A stretch of 54,010 nucleotides of DNA. Source: Desulfobacula sp. GTDB lineage: Bacteria; Desulfobacterota; Desulfobacteria; Desulfobacterales; Desulfobacteraceae. Every line of letters starts with the position of its first letter. The stretch's first letter is position 1. The stretch covers positions 1 through 54,010 of the forward strand of contig NZ_JAUWQB010000014.1 in assembly GCF_030611305.1 (NCBI RefSeq), read 5' to 3'. This document shows positions 37,191 through 45,115 of the stretch, piece by piece. Made by a program: the position numbers and the translations under genes. The notes under the pieces were generated by a model. That model saw nothing but the letters and a program-made list of their open reading frames with translations, searched no databases and was not told the origin of the DNA.

Positions 37191-37216
37191 CGTTCCTATG
37201 CGCATGTGCGGGAACG
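37191..37216. repeat. Short hairpin between divIVA and pilT
   Basis: CGTTCC (37191-37196) pairs with GGAACG (37211-37216), and the loop between contains GCGCATGTGC. There is no T-run, so it is more likely an extragenic hairpin or processing site than a terminator. Confidence 0.45.
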
Positions 37217-37229
37217 AAGTATTAATAAA

Positions 37230-37730
37230 TTATGCTTGTTTGATAAATTTTAAGGTAGAATCGGTCTCGTCGGCAGTCTTATTTTCTTCCTTTGTCATCT
37301 CAACCAATTTTGAGTGGGATTCGAGTACAGCGCTGATTTGCATTTCAAGCTGAATTCGTTGACGTTTCAGCTCAATAATATCACTGTGAAGTTGTGAAAG
37401 CCGATTATGCGCCCTGTTCAACATTTTTTCAGCTTCAACTTCAGCATTGGCAATGATCAGCTGTGAAGATTTCTTAGCATTTTCTTTCATTTGATCCAGG
37501 ACTTTATGGGACTGAATCATGGCGTTTTTCATAGAATTTTCTCTCTTTCTATAGCCCTGATTCTCCAGATTCATCCGATGGTTTTCTTCTTGAAGACTTT
37601 GAATGGTATGATTCAGATTATTAAGTTCTTTTGTCACATCTTCAAGAAAATAATCCACTTCCTGAACATCGAACCCTCTAAATCTTGTCGTGAACTCTTT
37701 TTGCTTAACAACCAGTGGTGTTATACCCAT
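37230..37730 (-). CDS. DivIVA-domain protein
   Basis: A 166-residue protein. The first 60 residues carry the DivIVA signature (KEFTTRFRGFDVQEVDYFLE), which binds curved membranes; the rest is a long coiled coil (about residues 35-145). Such proteins mark poles or septa and recruit wall or motor proteins. It lies 19 bases after the YggT gene and before pilT on the same strand, a setting that fits polar placing of the pilus machine, though that is inferred. GAGGTATTCTT precedes the ATG. Confidence 0.88.
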   Translation of the reverse strand: MGITPLVVKQKEFTTRFRGFDVQEVDYFLEDVTKELNNLNHTIQSLQEENHRMNLENQGYRKRENSMKNAMIQSHKVLDQMKENAKKSSQLIIANAEVEAEKMLNRAHNRLSQLHSDIIELKRQRIQLEMQISAVLESHSKLVEMTKEENKTADETDSTLKFIKQA

Positions 37731-37749
37731 AAGAATACCTCACTTTTCA

Positions 37750-38049
37750 TTATGCTATTGTGCGTGCCAGCCCGTGAAGGCTGTTCACAACAAATGTCTG
37801 AAGAAAAATAATGACTAAAATCACTATAACAGGAGATATATCAAGCCCCCCGAAATTCACGGGAAGTCTCTTTCTAATTTGATAGAAAACAGGCTCAGTT
37901 GCCATATTAATAAACCTTACAATGGGATTGTAAGGATCAGGACTCACCCATGACAAAACCGCGCCTGCAACAACGATCCACATATAAAACGTAAGTCCAT
38001 AATCCAGAACAACGGCTATGGCTTCAAAAAAATTGGCTAATATGAGCAT
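37750..38049 (-). CDS. YggT family membrane protein
   Basis: A 99-residue protein with one YggT unit: a hydrophobic helix (AIAVVLDYGLTFYMWIVVAGAV), the conserved loop WVSPDPYNPIVRFIN, and a second helix (VIVILVIIFLQTFVV). YggT proteins are small inner-membrane proteins linked to cell division and osmotic tolerance. yggT next to divIVA is a common order (as in sepF/ylmG-divIVA clusters of Gram-positives). It is first in the eight-gene minus-strand array that ends with the SPOR gene. Confidence 0.88.
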   Translation of the reverse strand: MLILANFFEAIAVVLDYGLTFYMWIVVAGAVLSWVSPDPYNPIVRFINMATEPVFYQIRKRLPVNFGGLDISPVIVILVIIFLQTFVVNSLHGLARTIA

Positions 38050-38167
38050 TTATATTACCTTTTCCCAAAAGAATTGCATATCTTTTAATTTTCTGGTTAA
38101 CTATGAATACCATGAAAAGTCAAGTTTTTTTACATATTTAGCCGGATTAAATATTTGCTTTCATTGG

Positions 38168-38209
38168 TTGACAACCGGCAGTGATTATAATAATAATGGT
38201 TTAACCATT
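38168..38209 (+). promoter_or_regulatory. Promoter and palindromic operator of the aldehyde oxidoreductase gene
   Basis: TTGACA (38168-38173) with TAATAA 17 bases on (38191-38196). A perfect palindrome AATGGTT-T-AACCATT (38195-38209) overlaps the end of the -10 element and the expected start point, the place for a repressor. No regulator gene lies nearby. AAGGAG precedes the ATG at 38260. Confidence 0.5.
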
Positions 38210-38259
38210 TCAAATCAATATCAATTACATGGAAGTATCTATACTTAAGGAGTCATAAA

Positions 38260-40398
38260 ATGAGTCAAATCAATCTTAAAGAAATAAAAGCCATATCTTA
38301 TAAAAAAGCCACAATAAAAAAAGGGTATACCGATCAATCCCTCCGCGTTAACCTTGATGCAAACAATATCATCATCAATCCCATCGAAGAAAAGATAAAA
38401 AATAAATTTATCGGGGGGAAAGGGTATGATCTCTGGTTGATGTGGAATGCGGTTAAAGCCAGTACCAAATGGAACGACCCTGAAAACGCCATATGTATCT
38501 CGTCGGGTCCCCTTGGCGGGACTCCCGGGTACCCCGGCGGCGGGAAAAGTATTGTGACTGCTATTTCACCTTTAACGGGTGCACCCATTGATTCAAATGT
38601 AGGCGGATATTTCGGGCCCTATAAAAAATTTTCCGGATTTGATGTGATCCAGGTTGACGGAAAAGCAAAAGAAGATACCGTCATTTTCATAGACGGGATT
38701 GAAAGCAAAATCAAAATATTTGAAGCAAAAAATCTTCCAAGCGATTCCTATGAGCTTTCAGATACTTTAACCCGGTATTTTGATGAGGACAAACCTGTCA
38801 ATGTTTCTGTTGTAACGGCAGGTCCGGGTGCAGAACATACATTTTTCGGATGCCTTAACTTTTCCTGGTGGGATGCCGGACGTAAAAGAGTCAGATACAA
38901 ACAGGCTGGTCGCGGCGGTATCGGAACTGTTTTTGCCGATAAAAAAATAAAAGCCATTGTGGCACGATATGGTGCCATTTCCATGAAATCCAATAACCCT
39001 GCGGACTTTGACGGGCTAAAACTTGTCACCAAAACCCATGCAAAAGAAATCAATGAACTTGATCCCAAACAGAACAGGATGTCTCTTGTTGGAACGACCC
39101 ACCTTGTGCCTATCATGAACGATCATGACTGTCTGCCCGTACATAACTTCAAATTTGGCTCCCATCCGGAAAGCCGTGTCATTGGGGAAGAAGTCTATGA
39201 ACATATTTTTGACAAGGGCTTTGATGGGTGCTGGAAAGGCTGTACCGTTGCATGTTCCCACGGAGTCAAAGACTTTTCACCATTTACAGGCCCCTATAGA
39301 GGGAAAAAAGTATTTGTTGACGGGCCTGAGTATGAAACAGTGGCGGGTTGCGGTTCCAACCTGGGTATTTTTGATGCCCAGACAATCCTTGAAATTAATT
39401 TTTATTGTGATGCTTATGGGCTGGACACCATATCCGTTGGAACCTCCCTTGGATTTGTCATGGAATGCTTTGAGAACCATCTGATTACGACTGACCATAC
39501 CGACGGAATGGATTTAAGCTTTGGCAGCCGGTTTAACGCCTTGGAAATTATCCATCAGATGGCAAGGGGTGAGGGATTTGGCGCCATTGTCGGTAAGGGT
39601 ATCAGACAGATGAAACAAATCTTTGCAAAAGACTTTGGTGCTGACATGGCCTTTATGCAGGACATTGGCATGGAATCCAAGGGACTTGAATTTTCCGAAT
39701 ACATCACCAAAGAATCCCTTGCCCAGCAGGGCGGGTACGGATTGGCCTTAAAAGGCCCCCAGCATGATGAAGCCTGGCTCATCTTTCTTGATATGGTTCA
39801 CAATTTCATGCCAACATTTGAGGATAAGGCAGAAGCCCTTCACTGGTTCCCCATGTTCAGAACCTGGTTCGGCCTTTGCGGACTTTGCAAACTTCCCTGG
39901 AACGATATTGTTCCTGAAGACAACAAGAACACACCTGAACCTGCCAAAGTAATGAAACATATAGGCTGGTATGCTGATTTCTTTTCTGCTGTTACCGGCA
40001 GGAAAACAGGGCCCGATGACATCATTACCATGAGTGAGGCGGTTTATAATTTCCAGAGAATTTTCAATCTGAAAATGGGCTTTGGTACAAGAGAGCATGA
40101 TACCGTACCTTACAGGGCTGTTGGCCCTGTGACCGTGGAGGAATATGAATCACGGCAAAAACGATATGATGAACAGCTTAAAGAAAAATATGGGTTGGAT
40201 ATCAGCACCATGACTTCCAAGGACAAAGTCGCTGCATTAAGACAAAAAAGAGAAGAACAATATGAACTTCTCAAAGATGCTGTCTATGAGCGGCGCGGAT
40301 GGAACAAAAATGGAATCCCCACCATTGCAACCGTCAAACGTCTTGGTATTGATTTTCCTGAAGTCATGGAAGTCTTAAAGAAAAATGGTATCGAATAA
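38260..40398 (+). CDS. Aldehyde:ferredoxin oxidoreductase family protein (tungsten-pterin)
   Basis: A 712-residue AOR-family enzyme, longer than the usual 600-650. The N-terminal pterin-binding domain has FIGGKGYDLWLM and GPLGGTPGYPGGG. The iron-sulfur ligands are present as DGCWKGCTVACSHG and later CGLCKLPWND; the first cluster is spaced C-x3-C-x3-C, not the common C-x2-C-x3-C. The family oxidises aldehydes to acids with ferredoxin, or in reverse reduces acids. A MoaD-like gene four bases downstream supports a pterin cofactor made for this enzyme. The substrate is not clear; residues beyond about 640 form a charged helical tail. Confidence 0.88.
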   Translation: MSQINLKEIKAISYKKATIKKGYTDQSLRVNLDANNIIINPIEEKIKNKFIGGKGYDLWLMWNAVKASTKWNDPENAICISSGPLGGTPGYPGGGKSIVTAISPLTGAPIDSNVGGYFGPYKKFSGFDVIQVDGKAKEDTVIFIDGIESKIKIFEAKNLPSDSYELSDTLTRYFDEDKPVNVSVVTAGPGAEHTFFGCLNFSWWDAGRKRVRYKQAGRGGIGTVFADKKIKAIVARYGAISMKSNNPADFDGLKLVTKTHAKEINELDPKQNRMSLVGTTHLVPIMNDHDCLPVHNFKFGSHPESRVIGEEVYEHIFDKGFDGCWKGCTVACSHGVKDFSPFTGPYRGKKVFVDGPEYETVAGCGSNLGIFDAQTILEINFYCDAYGLDTISVGTSLGFVMECFENHLITTDHTDGMDLSFGSRFNALEIIHQMARGEGFGAIVGKGIRQMKQIFAKDFGADMAFMQDIGMESKGLEFSEYITKESLAQQGGYGLALKGPQHDEAWLIFLDMVHNFMPTFEDKAEALHWFPMFRTWFGLCGLCKLPWNDIVPEDNKNTPEPAKVMKHIGWYADFFSAVTGRKTGPDDIITMSEAVYNFQRIFNLKMGFGTREHDTVPYRAVGPVTVEEYESRQKRYDEQLKEKYGLDISTMTSKDKVAALRQKREEQYELLKDAVYERRGWNKNGIPTIATVKRLGIDFPEVMEVLKKNGIE

Positions 40399-40401
40399 CG
40401 C

Positions 40402-40599
40402 ATGATCGAAGTTGATGGAAAACAAGTGCCATGGTCTGAAAACTGGACCATGGCATCTCTTTTAGAAACACTTGACAATGTTGAATTCTGTGCAGTTGCC
40501 CGTTTAAACGGCAGACTTGTTTCAAGCCCTAAATTTGCTGAAACAATCATCCCTGACAACTCAAAAATTCAATTGCTGCCTCTGGTTGCCGGAGGATAA
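40402..40599 (+). CDS. MoaD/ThiS-like sulfur carrier
   Basis: A 65-residue ubiquitin-like protein ending in LLPLVAGG; the Gly-Gly C-terminus is the site of thiocarboxylate formation. It starts MIEVDGKQVPW and contains VARLNGRLVSS, the usual beta-grasp strand order. It lies three bases after the AOR gene, an arrangement common for tungsten enzymes, so it probably supplies sulfur to the dithiolene of the W-pterin. A ThiS role is less likely without thiamine genes nearby. Confidence 0.87.
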   Translation: MIEVDGKQVPWSENWTMASLLETLDNVEFCAVARLNGRLVSSPKFAETIIPDNSKIQLLPLVAGG

Positions 40600-40706
40600 A
40601 AAAAGTTTTTTAACAATTTTAACTTCACAAATAACTGCCTGTCTGTTAAAAACCATTTGGTAACAGTCCGACAACTATTATTTAAACTCTTAAAAGAAAG
40701 TAACGA

Positions 40707-42131
40707 TTGAAACAATTTTTTTTATTTTTAAAGGCGCTTTTTAGCAGAAAACGCCAGACAGAATCACCTATTGTCCTATCACCGTCCAGACCTGAAACCA
40801 AAATACCAAGAAAAAGACCTGCAAAACCCAGGGAAAAAAAATGGTCCATCAATGATTTTGCTGTGGAACCCCGGGAAGGGGAAACAAGATTTCACGACTT
40901 TGATCTCCCATTGAGTGTCATGCATGCCATTTCAGATTTAAAATTCAACTATTGCACCCCTGTCCAGGCAAAGCTGCTGTCCCATACACTGGAAGGGAAA
41001 GATGCCACAGCCAAGGCCCAGACAGGCACAGGTAAAAGTGCCAGCTTCATTATCACTATTTTAACAGCATTTATAAAAAAAGCTTTTAAAAACAGAAAGG
41101 GAGCCCCAAGAGCATTAATCCTTGCACCTACCAGGGAGCTTGTTTATCAGATTGAAAAGGATTTCAAGGAACTTGCCAAATATACCAATTTAAGAATTCT
41201 GTCCATCTTTGGCGGAACAGGCTATAAACAGCAACAGATCATGCTGAGAGAAAGGCCCGTTGATATCATTGTTGCAACACCCGGTCGGCTCATAGATTTC
41301 ATGAATAAGAGATTGATCGACCCCTCCAAGATTGAAATTGTTGTCATAGATGAAGCAGATCGTATGCTGGATATGGGGTTTATTCCGGATGTCCGCAGAA
41401 TCATTTTAAAAACACCCCATAAAAACAATCGACAAACCCTGTTCTTTTCTGCAACTTTAACACCGGATGTTTTAAGGCTGGCAGAAAGCTGGACGACCAG
41501 GGAAGCGGTACAAATAGAAATAAATCCTGAACAGGCGGCAGCCGACAGCATTCATCAGATTATCTATATTTCAACTGAAACAGATAAATTTAAACATGTC
41601 TATAACCTGATCAATAATGAACAGTTAAAACGCGTACTCCTGTTTGTAAACCGTAAAGATACGGCTCGAACCCTGTCGGCAAAATTTGAAAGATACGGCC
41701 AGAAATGCAGTGTGCTCTCAGGCGATATCTCACAGGACAAACGATTTAAAGTTTTAAATAATTTTAAAAACGGCATGATCAACCTTTTGGTTGCAACGGA
41801 TGTGGCTGCCCGCGGACTGCATATTGAAGACATCAGCCATGTTATCAATTATGATCTTCCCCATGAGCCTGAACATTATATCCATAGAATCGGTAGAACG
41901 GGTCGGGCTGGCGCAACAGGGATATCCATCAGTTTTGCTGATGAAATGAGTTCTTTTTTTATTCCTAAAATCGAAGAGGTGCTGGGAAATAAAATCGAAT
42001 GTGAATATCCGTCTGAGGAATTGGACAAGCCCCTTCCCGAGCCAAAGAAAAAATATTATTCAAAACCAAAGTATAAAAAAAGGAAGCCGTTTAGAGGGAA
42101 AACCAGGTCCGACAGGTACAGGCAAAAATAA
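40707..42131 (+). CDS. DEAD-box RNA helicase (RhlB/RhlE type)
   Basis: A 474-residue helicase. A basic N-terminal extension of about 60 residues (SRPETKIPRKRPAKPREKKW) comes before the Q motif (FNYCTPVQAKLL). The core carries AQTGTGKSASF, PTRELV, TPGRLIDF, DEADRMLDMGF, FFSATL and HRIGRTGRAG. A short, strongly basic C-tail ends the protein. Such enzymes unwind short RNA duplexes in ribosome assembly and mRNA decay, and RhlB works with RNase E. TTG at 40707 is the start after GAAAG; no closer ATG would keep the Q motif. Confidence 0.93.
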   Translation: MKQFFLFLKALFSRKRQTESPIVLSPSRPETKIPRKRPAKPREKKWSINDFAVEPREGETRFHDFDLPLSVMHAISDLKFNYCTPVQAKLLSHTLEGKDATAKAQTGTGKSASFIITILTAFIKKAFKNRKGAPRALILAPTRELVYQIEKDFKELAKYTNLRILSIFGGTGYKQQQIMLRERPVDIIVATPGRLIDFMNKRLIDPSKIEIVVIDEADRMLDMGFIPDVRRIILKTPHKNNRQTLFFSATLTPDVLRLAESWTTREAVQIEINPEQAAADSIHQIIYISTETDKFKHVYNLINNEQLKRVLLFVNRKDTARTLSAKFERYGQKCSVLSGDISQDKRFKVLNNFKNGMINLLVATDVAARGLHIEDISHVINYDLPHEPEHYIHRIGRTGRAGATGISISFADEMSSFFIPKIEEVLGNKIECEYPSEELDKPLPEPKKKYYSKPKYKKRKPFRGKTRSDRYRQK

Positions 42132-42194
42132 TTCCCTTTCCCTGGTGTTCTTCACCCCGGACAAGTTTTTTTATGTCTCACAAAAGTATCTGGT

Positions 42195-43007
42195 TTACAA
42201 TACCAATTTTTCCAACCCGTTAAAGTTGCCATTTTTTTCAAACCACTGCAAAAAACGGATATAATGCTGTAGATACCTTATATGGATGCAAGGGTCTATT
42301 TCATTTTTCCTGTCATAATAATCCTGTATAACCCAATTCATGACATAAATATTAGAGGCTTTAATCATGTATGGAAGGTATTTCAGTTCTTTGTCACTCA
42401 AAGGTCCGATCCCGGTAGCGCTGGCTTTCTGGTAAGCATGAAAAAAGACGGCAGTTTTTCCCATATGAAGTCTGCCGCCTGCTTCTCCTTTCCAAACCAT
42501 GCAAAAATAAATTATGGCAAGGGCAACATCAAAGCAGCGGGCATCAATCTTTGACCAGTCAAAATCAAACAATCCGGTTATGGAATCTTGCAAGGACAAC
42601 GGCAGCATTTTTCAGATCTTTTTTGCTGCAGTCAGGGTTAACCCAGCTGTATCTGTCTTCATCGGTAAGAATTTCAAAAATGGCATAAAAATAATTTTGA
42701 CCATTATATTGATTCACAAAAGTTTTTCTATCCCTTGTATGGATCAGTCCGGCCACAAGGTCAAATCGCTTTTTCTTCAGATGCTTTATGATTGAATGTT
42801 CAAATTCTATTTCACTTTCATTTTTTCCGAATTTATATTTTCTAAGAAAATAATTCTCTTTTTTACCTTTGGCACCAGTTTTTATGATAAAGCTTTTGTT
42901 TACAGAGATCCCAGATGAATTTGTTCACAATTTATCAAAGCACCAATGGCATAATTTGTTGATATAATATCTTTTAATTGGTCAGTAAAATTTTCATTTG
43001 TCTTCAT
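42195..43007 (-). pseudogene. Broken APH/choline-kinase-like phosphotransferase gene
   Basis: Three pieces of one kinase-like gene follow on the minus strand. Piece 1 starts at ATG 43007 (MKTNENFTDQL, ending IHLGSL and a stop near 42902). Piece 2 continues one frame over (VNKSFIIKTGAKG, then FLRKYKFG, ending VVLARFH). Piece 3 restarts in another frame (SITGLFDFDWSKIDARCFDVA) and runs to 42195. The joint near 42585 lacks the whole catalytic loop (HGDxHxxN) that should separate LARFH from GLFDFDW, about 80-100 residues. So there is one frameshift plus an internal deletion. The intact gene would have phosphorylated a small alcohol or amino acid. It is inactive by any reading. Confidence 0.78.
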
Positions 43008-43157
43008 TGCTTCCTTAAATCGCTCCTCCGACTTTTCCAGGTCGGTCATACCGATCAAAATCTCTCTTCAACTCTCACCATAACACAAAAGCATCGGCTT
43101 TTAATATATAAAACCCATTTGATTTAAGTGTTGTAATGTCTGGCTATTTATCCTTTC

Positions 43158-43185
43158 TTGACACTAAGTCGACATTCAGTGTAAA
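43158..43185 (+). promoter_or_regulatory. Promoter-like sequence of tatBC
   Basis: TTGACA (43158-43163), 16 bases, TGTAAA (43180-43185). ACACT and AGTGT inside it form a small palindrome. The same -35/spacer/-10 form appears before the cytochrome gene at 44452. The 228-base gap before tatB shows no gene. Confidence 0.45.
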
Positions 43186-43235
43186 ACTACAATCCTGGTA
43201 ATCAGTAATTTTCATTAAAGGAGTTGAAATAAAAA

Positions 43236-43619
43236 ATGTTTGGTCTTGGAATGCCTGAAATTTTAATGATTCTGGCCATAGCACTCATTGTCATAGGGCC
43301 TAAAAAACTGCCGGACCTGGCCAAAACCTTAGGCCGTGCCATGGGAGAATTCAAACGATCTGCCCAGGATTTTAAACGCAGCATTGATGTGGAAACTACT
43401 GTTAAAGATATTAAGGATGTCGCAGACCCTGAAACAGATCTTAAAGGGATTATAAAAGACGCTAATATTAAAGATGAAACAACTGCGACTTCCAGGGAAG
43501 ATTCCGGCTCACAGGACCATAGCAAAGAAATTCCGGATAATAATACAGATGATGCTCCAGTAGATAAAGAAGCGGATAAAACCGATAACAACAAATCAGA
43601 ACTCGATAAAACCGATTAA
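43236..43619 (+). CDS. tatB: Twin-arginine translocase subunit TatB/TatA type
   Basis: A 127-residue protein: a short periplasmic end with Glu8, one transmembrane helix (ILMILAIALIVIGPKKLPDL), an amphipathic helix (KTLGRAMGEFKRSAQDFKR) and a long acidic tail of about 70 residues. The residue before the helix is Glu and the tail is long, both TatB features; TatA would have Gln and a shorter tail. It pairs with TatC three bases downstream. Tat exports folded cofactor proteins, such as periplasmic hydrogenases and formate dehydrogenases in sulfate reducers. AAGGAG is 12 bases upstream. Confidence 0.88.
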   Translation: MFGLGMPEILMILAIALIVIGPKKLPDLAKTLGRAMGEFKRSAQDFKRSIDVETTVKDIKDVADPETDLKGIIKDANIKDETTATSREDSGSQDHSKEIPDNNTDDAPVDKEADKTDNNKSELDKTD

Positions 43620-43622
43620 CAT

Positions 43623-44432
43623 ATGAGTAAAGAAGAAAAAAGCCCTTTTACAGAGCATTTAGGAGAACTGCGAGACAGACTGGTCCGTTCCTTTATTGCC
43701 GTGGGCATTGGCTTTGTGGTCGCTTATTTTTTTAAAGAAAAATTATTTGAAATTCTGATAGCTCCCCTTGTCACTGCCATGGGTGAAAATGGAAACGCTC
43801 AGATGATTTTTACAGGACTTCCTGAAGCGTTTTTTACTTACCTTAAAGTCGCCTTACTCACCGGAATAATTTTTGCGACCCCTGTCCTTTTTTATGAATT
43901 CTGGATGTTTGTATCTCCCGGCCTTTACAGGGCTGAGAAAAAATACTTTTTACCCATTGTATTTCTCTCTGTCTTTTTCTTTGCTATTGGTGCCTCTTTT
44001 GGATATTTCATTGTTTTCCCATACGGATTTAAATTCTTTTTAGGATTTGCCACGGAAACCATTTCCGCCATGCCATCCATGAAGGAATATCTCTCGTTTG
44101 CTTCAAAGATGCTCCTGGCATTCGGCTTTGTTTTTGAACTGCCCCTGGTGTTAACTTTTATGGCCAGAATGGGGCTTGTCACTGTGCCATTTTTAAAGAA
44201 GAACAGGAAATATGCTCTTTTGCTGTTTTTTGTTGGTGCAGCGCTTATCACACCACCGGATGTGGTCACCCAGATCATGATGGCCCTGCCCTTGATGCTT
44301 CTTTATGAAATCAGCATTATCGGCGCTAAAATATTCGGGAAAAAAAAGGCTGAAGAGATTGATGATGACCCGGAAGAAGACCAGGATATCAAATCACAGG
44401 CAGACACAGAAAACCAGAAGGAAGAACCATAA
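43623..44432 (+). CDS. tatC: Twin-arginine translocase subunit TatC
   Basis: A 269-residue six-helix membrane protein. The N-terminal motif PFTEHLGELRDRL is the twin-arginine recognition site, and the family block YEFWMFVSPGLYRAEK follows. Hydrophobic helices can be seen from about residue 20 to 230; the tail is acidic. It forms the Tat receptor with TatB. The gap to tatB is three bases, so the two are cotranscribed. Confidence 0.95.
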   Translation: MSKEEKSPFTEHLGELRDRLVRSFIAVGIGFVVAYFFKEKLFEILIAPLVTAMGENGNAQMIFTGLPEAFFTYLKVALLTGIIFATPVLFYEFWMFVSPGLYRAEKKYFLPIVFLSVFFFAIGASFGYFIVFPYGFKFFLGFATETISAMPSMKEYLSFASKMLLAFGFVFELPLVLTFMARMGLVTVPFLKKNRKYALLLFFVGAALITPPDVVTQIMMALPLMLLYEISIIGAKIFGKKKAEEIDDDPEEDQDIKSQADTENQKEEP

Positions 44433-44451
44433 ATTTAGAAAAGTTTTAGTA

Positions 44452-44479
44452 TTGACTTTTCAATTGTCTTGGGTGTAAA
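44452..44479 (+). promoter_or_regulatory. Promoter-like sequence of the tetrahaem cytochrome gene
   Basis: TTGACT (44452-44457), 16 bases, TGTAAA (44474-44479), the same form as the one before tatB. AAGTTTT and AAAACTT flank it as an inverted pair. Confidence 0.45.
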
Positions 44480-44577
44480 AACTTAAATAAAATATTAAAG
44501 AAACAATCGGGGGTATGGAAATACCGCTGATAAAAAGGCAAAATAAAATGTTAATTATGAAAGGAGCGAAACCAATT

Positions 44578-45045
44578 ATGAACAAAAAACTGCTGACTCT
44601 GCTCTTGGTTGCAGGTATTGCTGTGATTTTTGTTGCAACAGGTCTTAATGCTGGAACAGAAGTCAAAGATAATTTAATCTTGGAAGATCCTGGTTACAAA
44701 AAACCCAAAAAACGGGCTCCAAAATTCAAATCACTGGCATTCACCCACAAAAAGCATATGGAAGATCACAAAATCTCATGCGGAGAATGTCACCATGACA
44801 AGGACAATAAACCCTTGGATCTTAAAATAGGTGATAATGTCCAGAAATGCAGCGAATGCCATAACAAGTTCAAAAAAGACAAAAAAAACAGAAAAGACAT
44901 CATGGTCCATGAAAACGCCATGCATGGAAATTGTGTCACCTGTCACAAAGACATCAACAAAAAAGCCGGCGATAAAAAAGGAATGAAAGGCCCTGCTCCT
45001 GCTTCCTGCACTAAATGCCATATCTCTACAAAGAAAAAGAAATAA
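44578..45045 (+). CDS. Tetrahaem class III cytochrome c (cytochrome c3-like)
   Basis: About 155 residues. A Sec signal peptide (LLTLLLVAGIAVIFVATGLNA) directs it to the periplasm. There are four haem sites, CGECH, CSECH, CVTCH and CTKCH, with spare His for the distal ligands (FTHKKHMEDHK). Lys is very frequent, typical of type I c3 that binds acidic hydrogenase or Qrc partners. It carries electrons from periplasmic hydrogenase or formate dehydrogenase to membrane complexes. I take ATG 44578, since the longer frame from 44515 would put a charged stretch before the signal peptide and AAGGAG lies 11 bases before 44578. Confidence 0.9.
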   Translation: MNKKLLTLLLVAGIAVIFVATGLNAGTEVKDNLILEDPGYKKPKKRAPKFKSLAFTHKKHMEDHKISCGECHHDKDNKPLDLKIGDNVQKCSECHNKFKKDKKNRKDIMVHENAMHGNCVTCHKDINKKAGDKKGMKGPAPASCTKCHISTKKKK

Positions 45046-45073
45046 CCGTTTTATAAAAACGATTACGCTTTAA

Positions 45074-45109
45074 AAGAGGTTTTCCAGGATCCGGAAAGCC
45101 TCTTTTTTT
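45074..45109. terminator. Bidirectional terminator between cytochrome and dsr operons
   Basis: AAGAGG-TTTTCC pairs with GGAAAG-CCTCTT around AGGATCC and is followed by seven Ts on the plus strand and four on the minus strand. It can end both the cytochrome transcript and the convergent dsr operon. Confidence 0.8.
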
Positions 45110-45115
45110 ATGGAA

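Noticed and set aside
37191-37216. Rho-independent terminator for divIVA
   Set aside because: The hairpin has no T-run on either strand and transcription probably passes in the same direction from pilT upstream.
38018-38248. Plus-strand frame between yggT and the AOR gene
   Set aside because: It covers the AOR promoter and palindrome; no coding pattern.
42565-42756. The 63-residue kinase fragment as a stand-alone gene
   Set aside because: The reading frame continues upstream without a start and joins the other pieces as one broken kinase gene.
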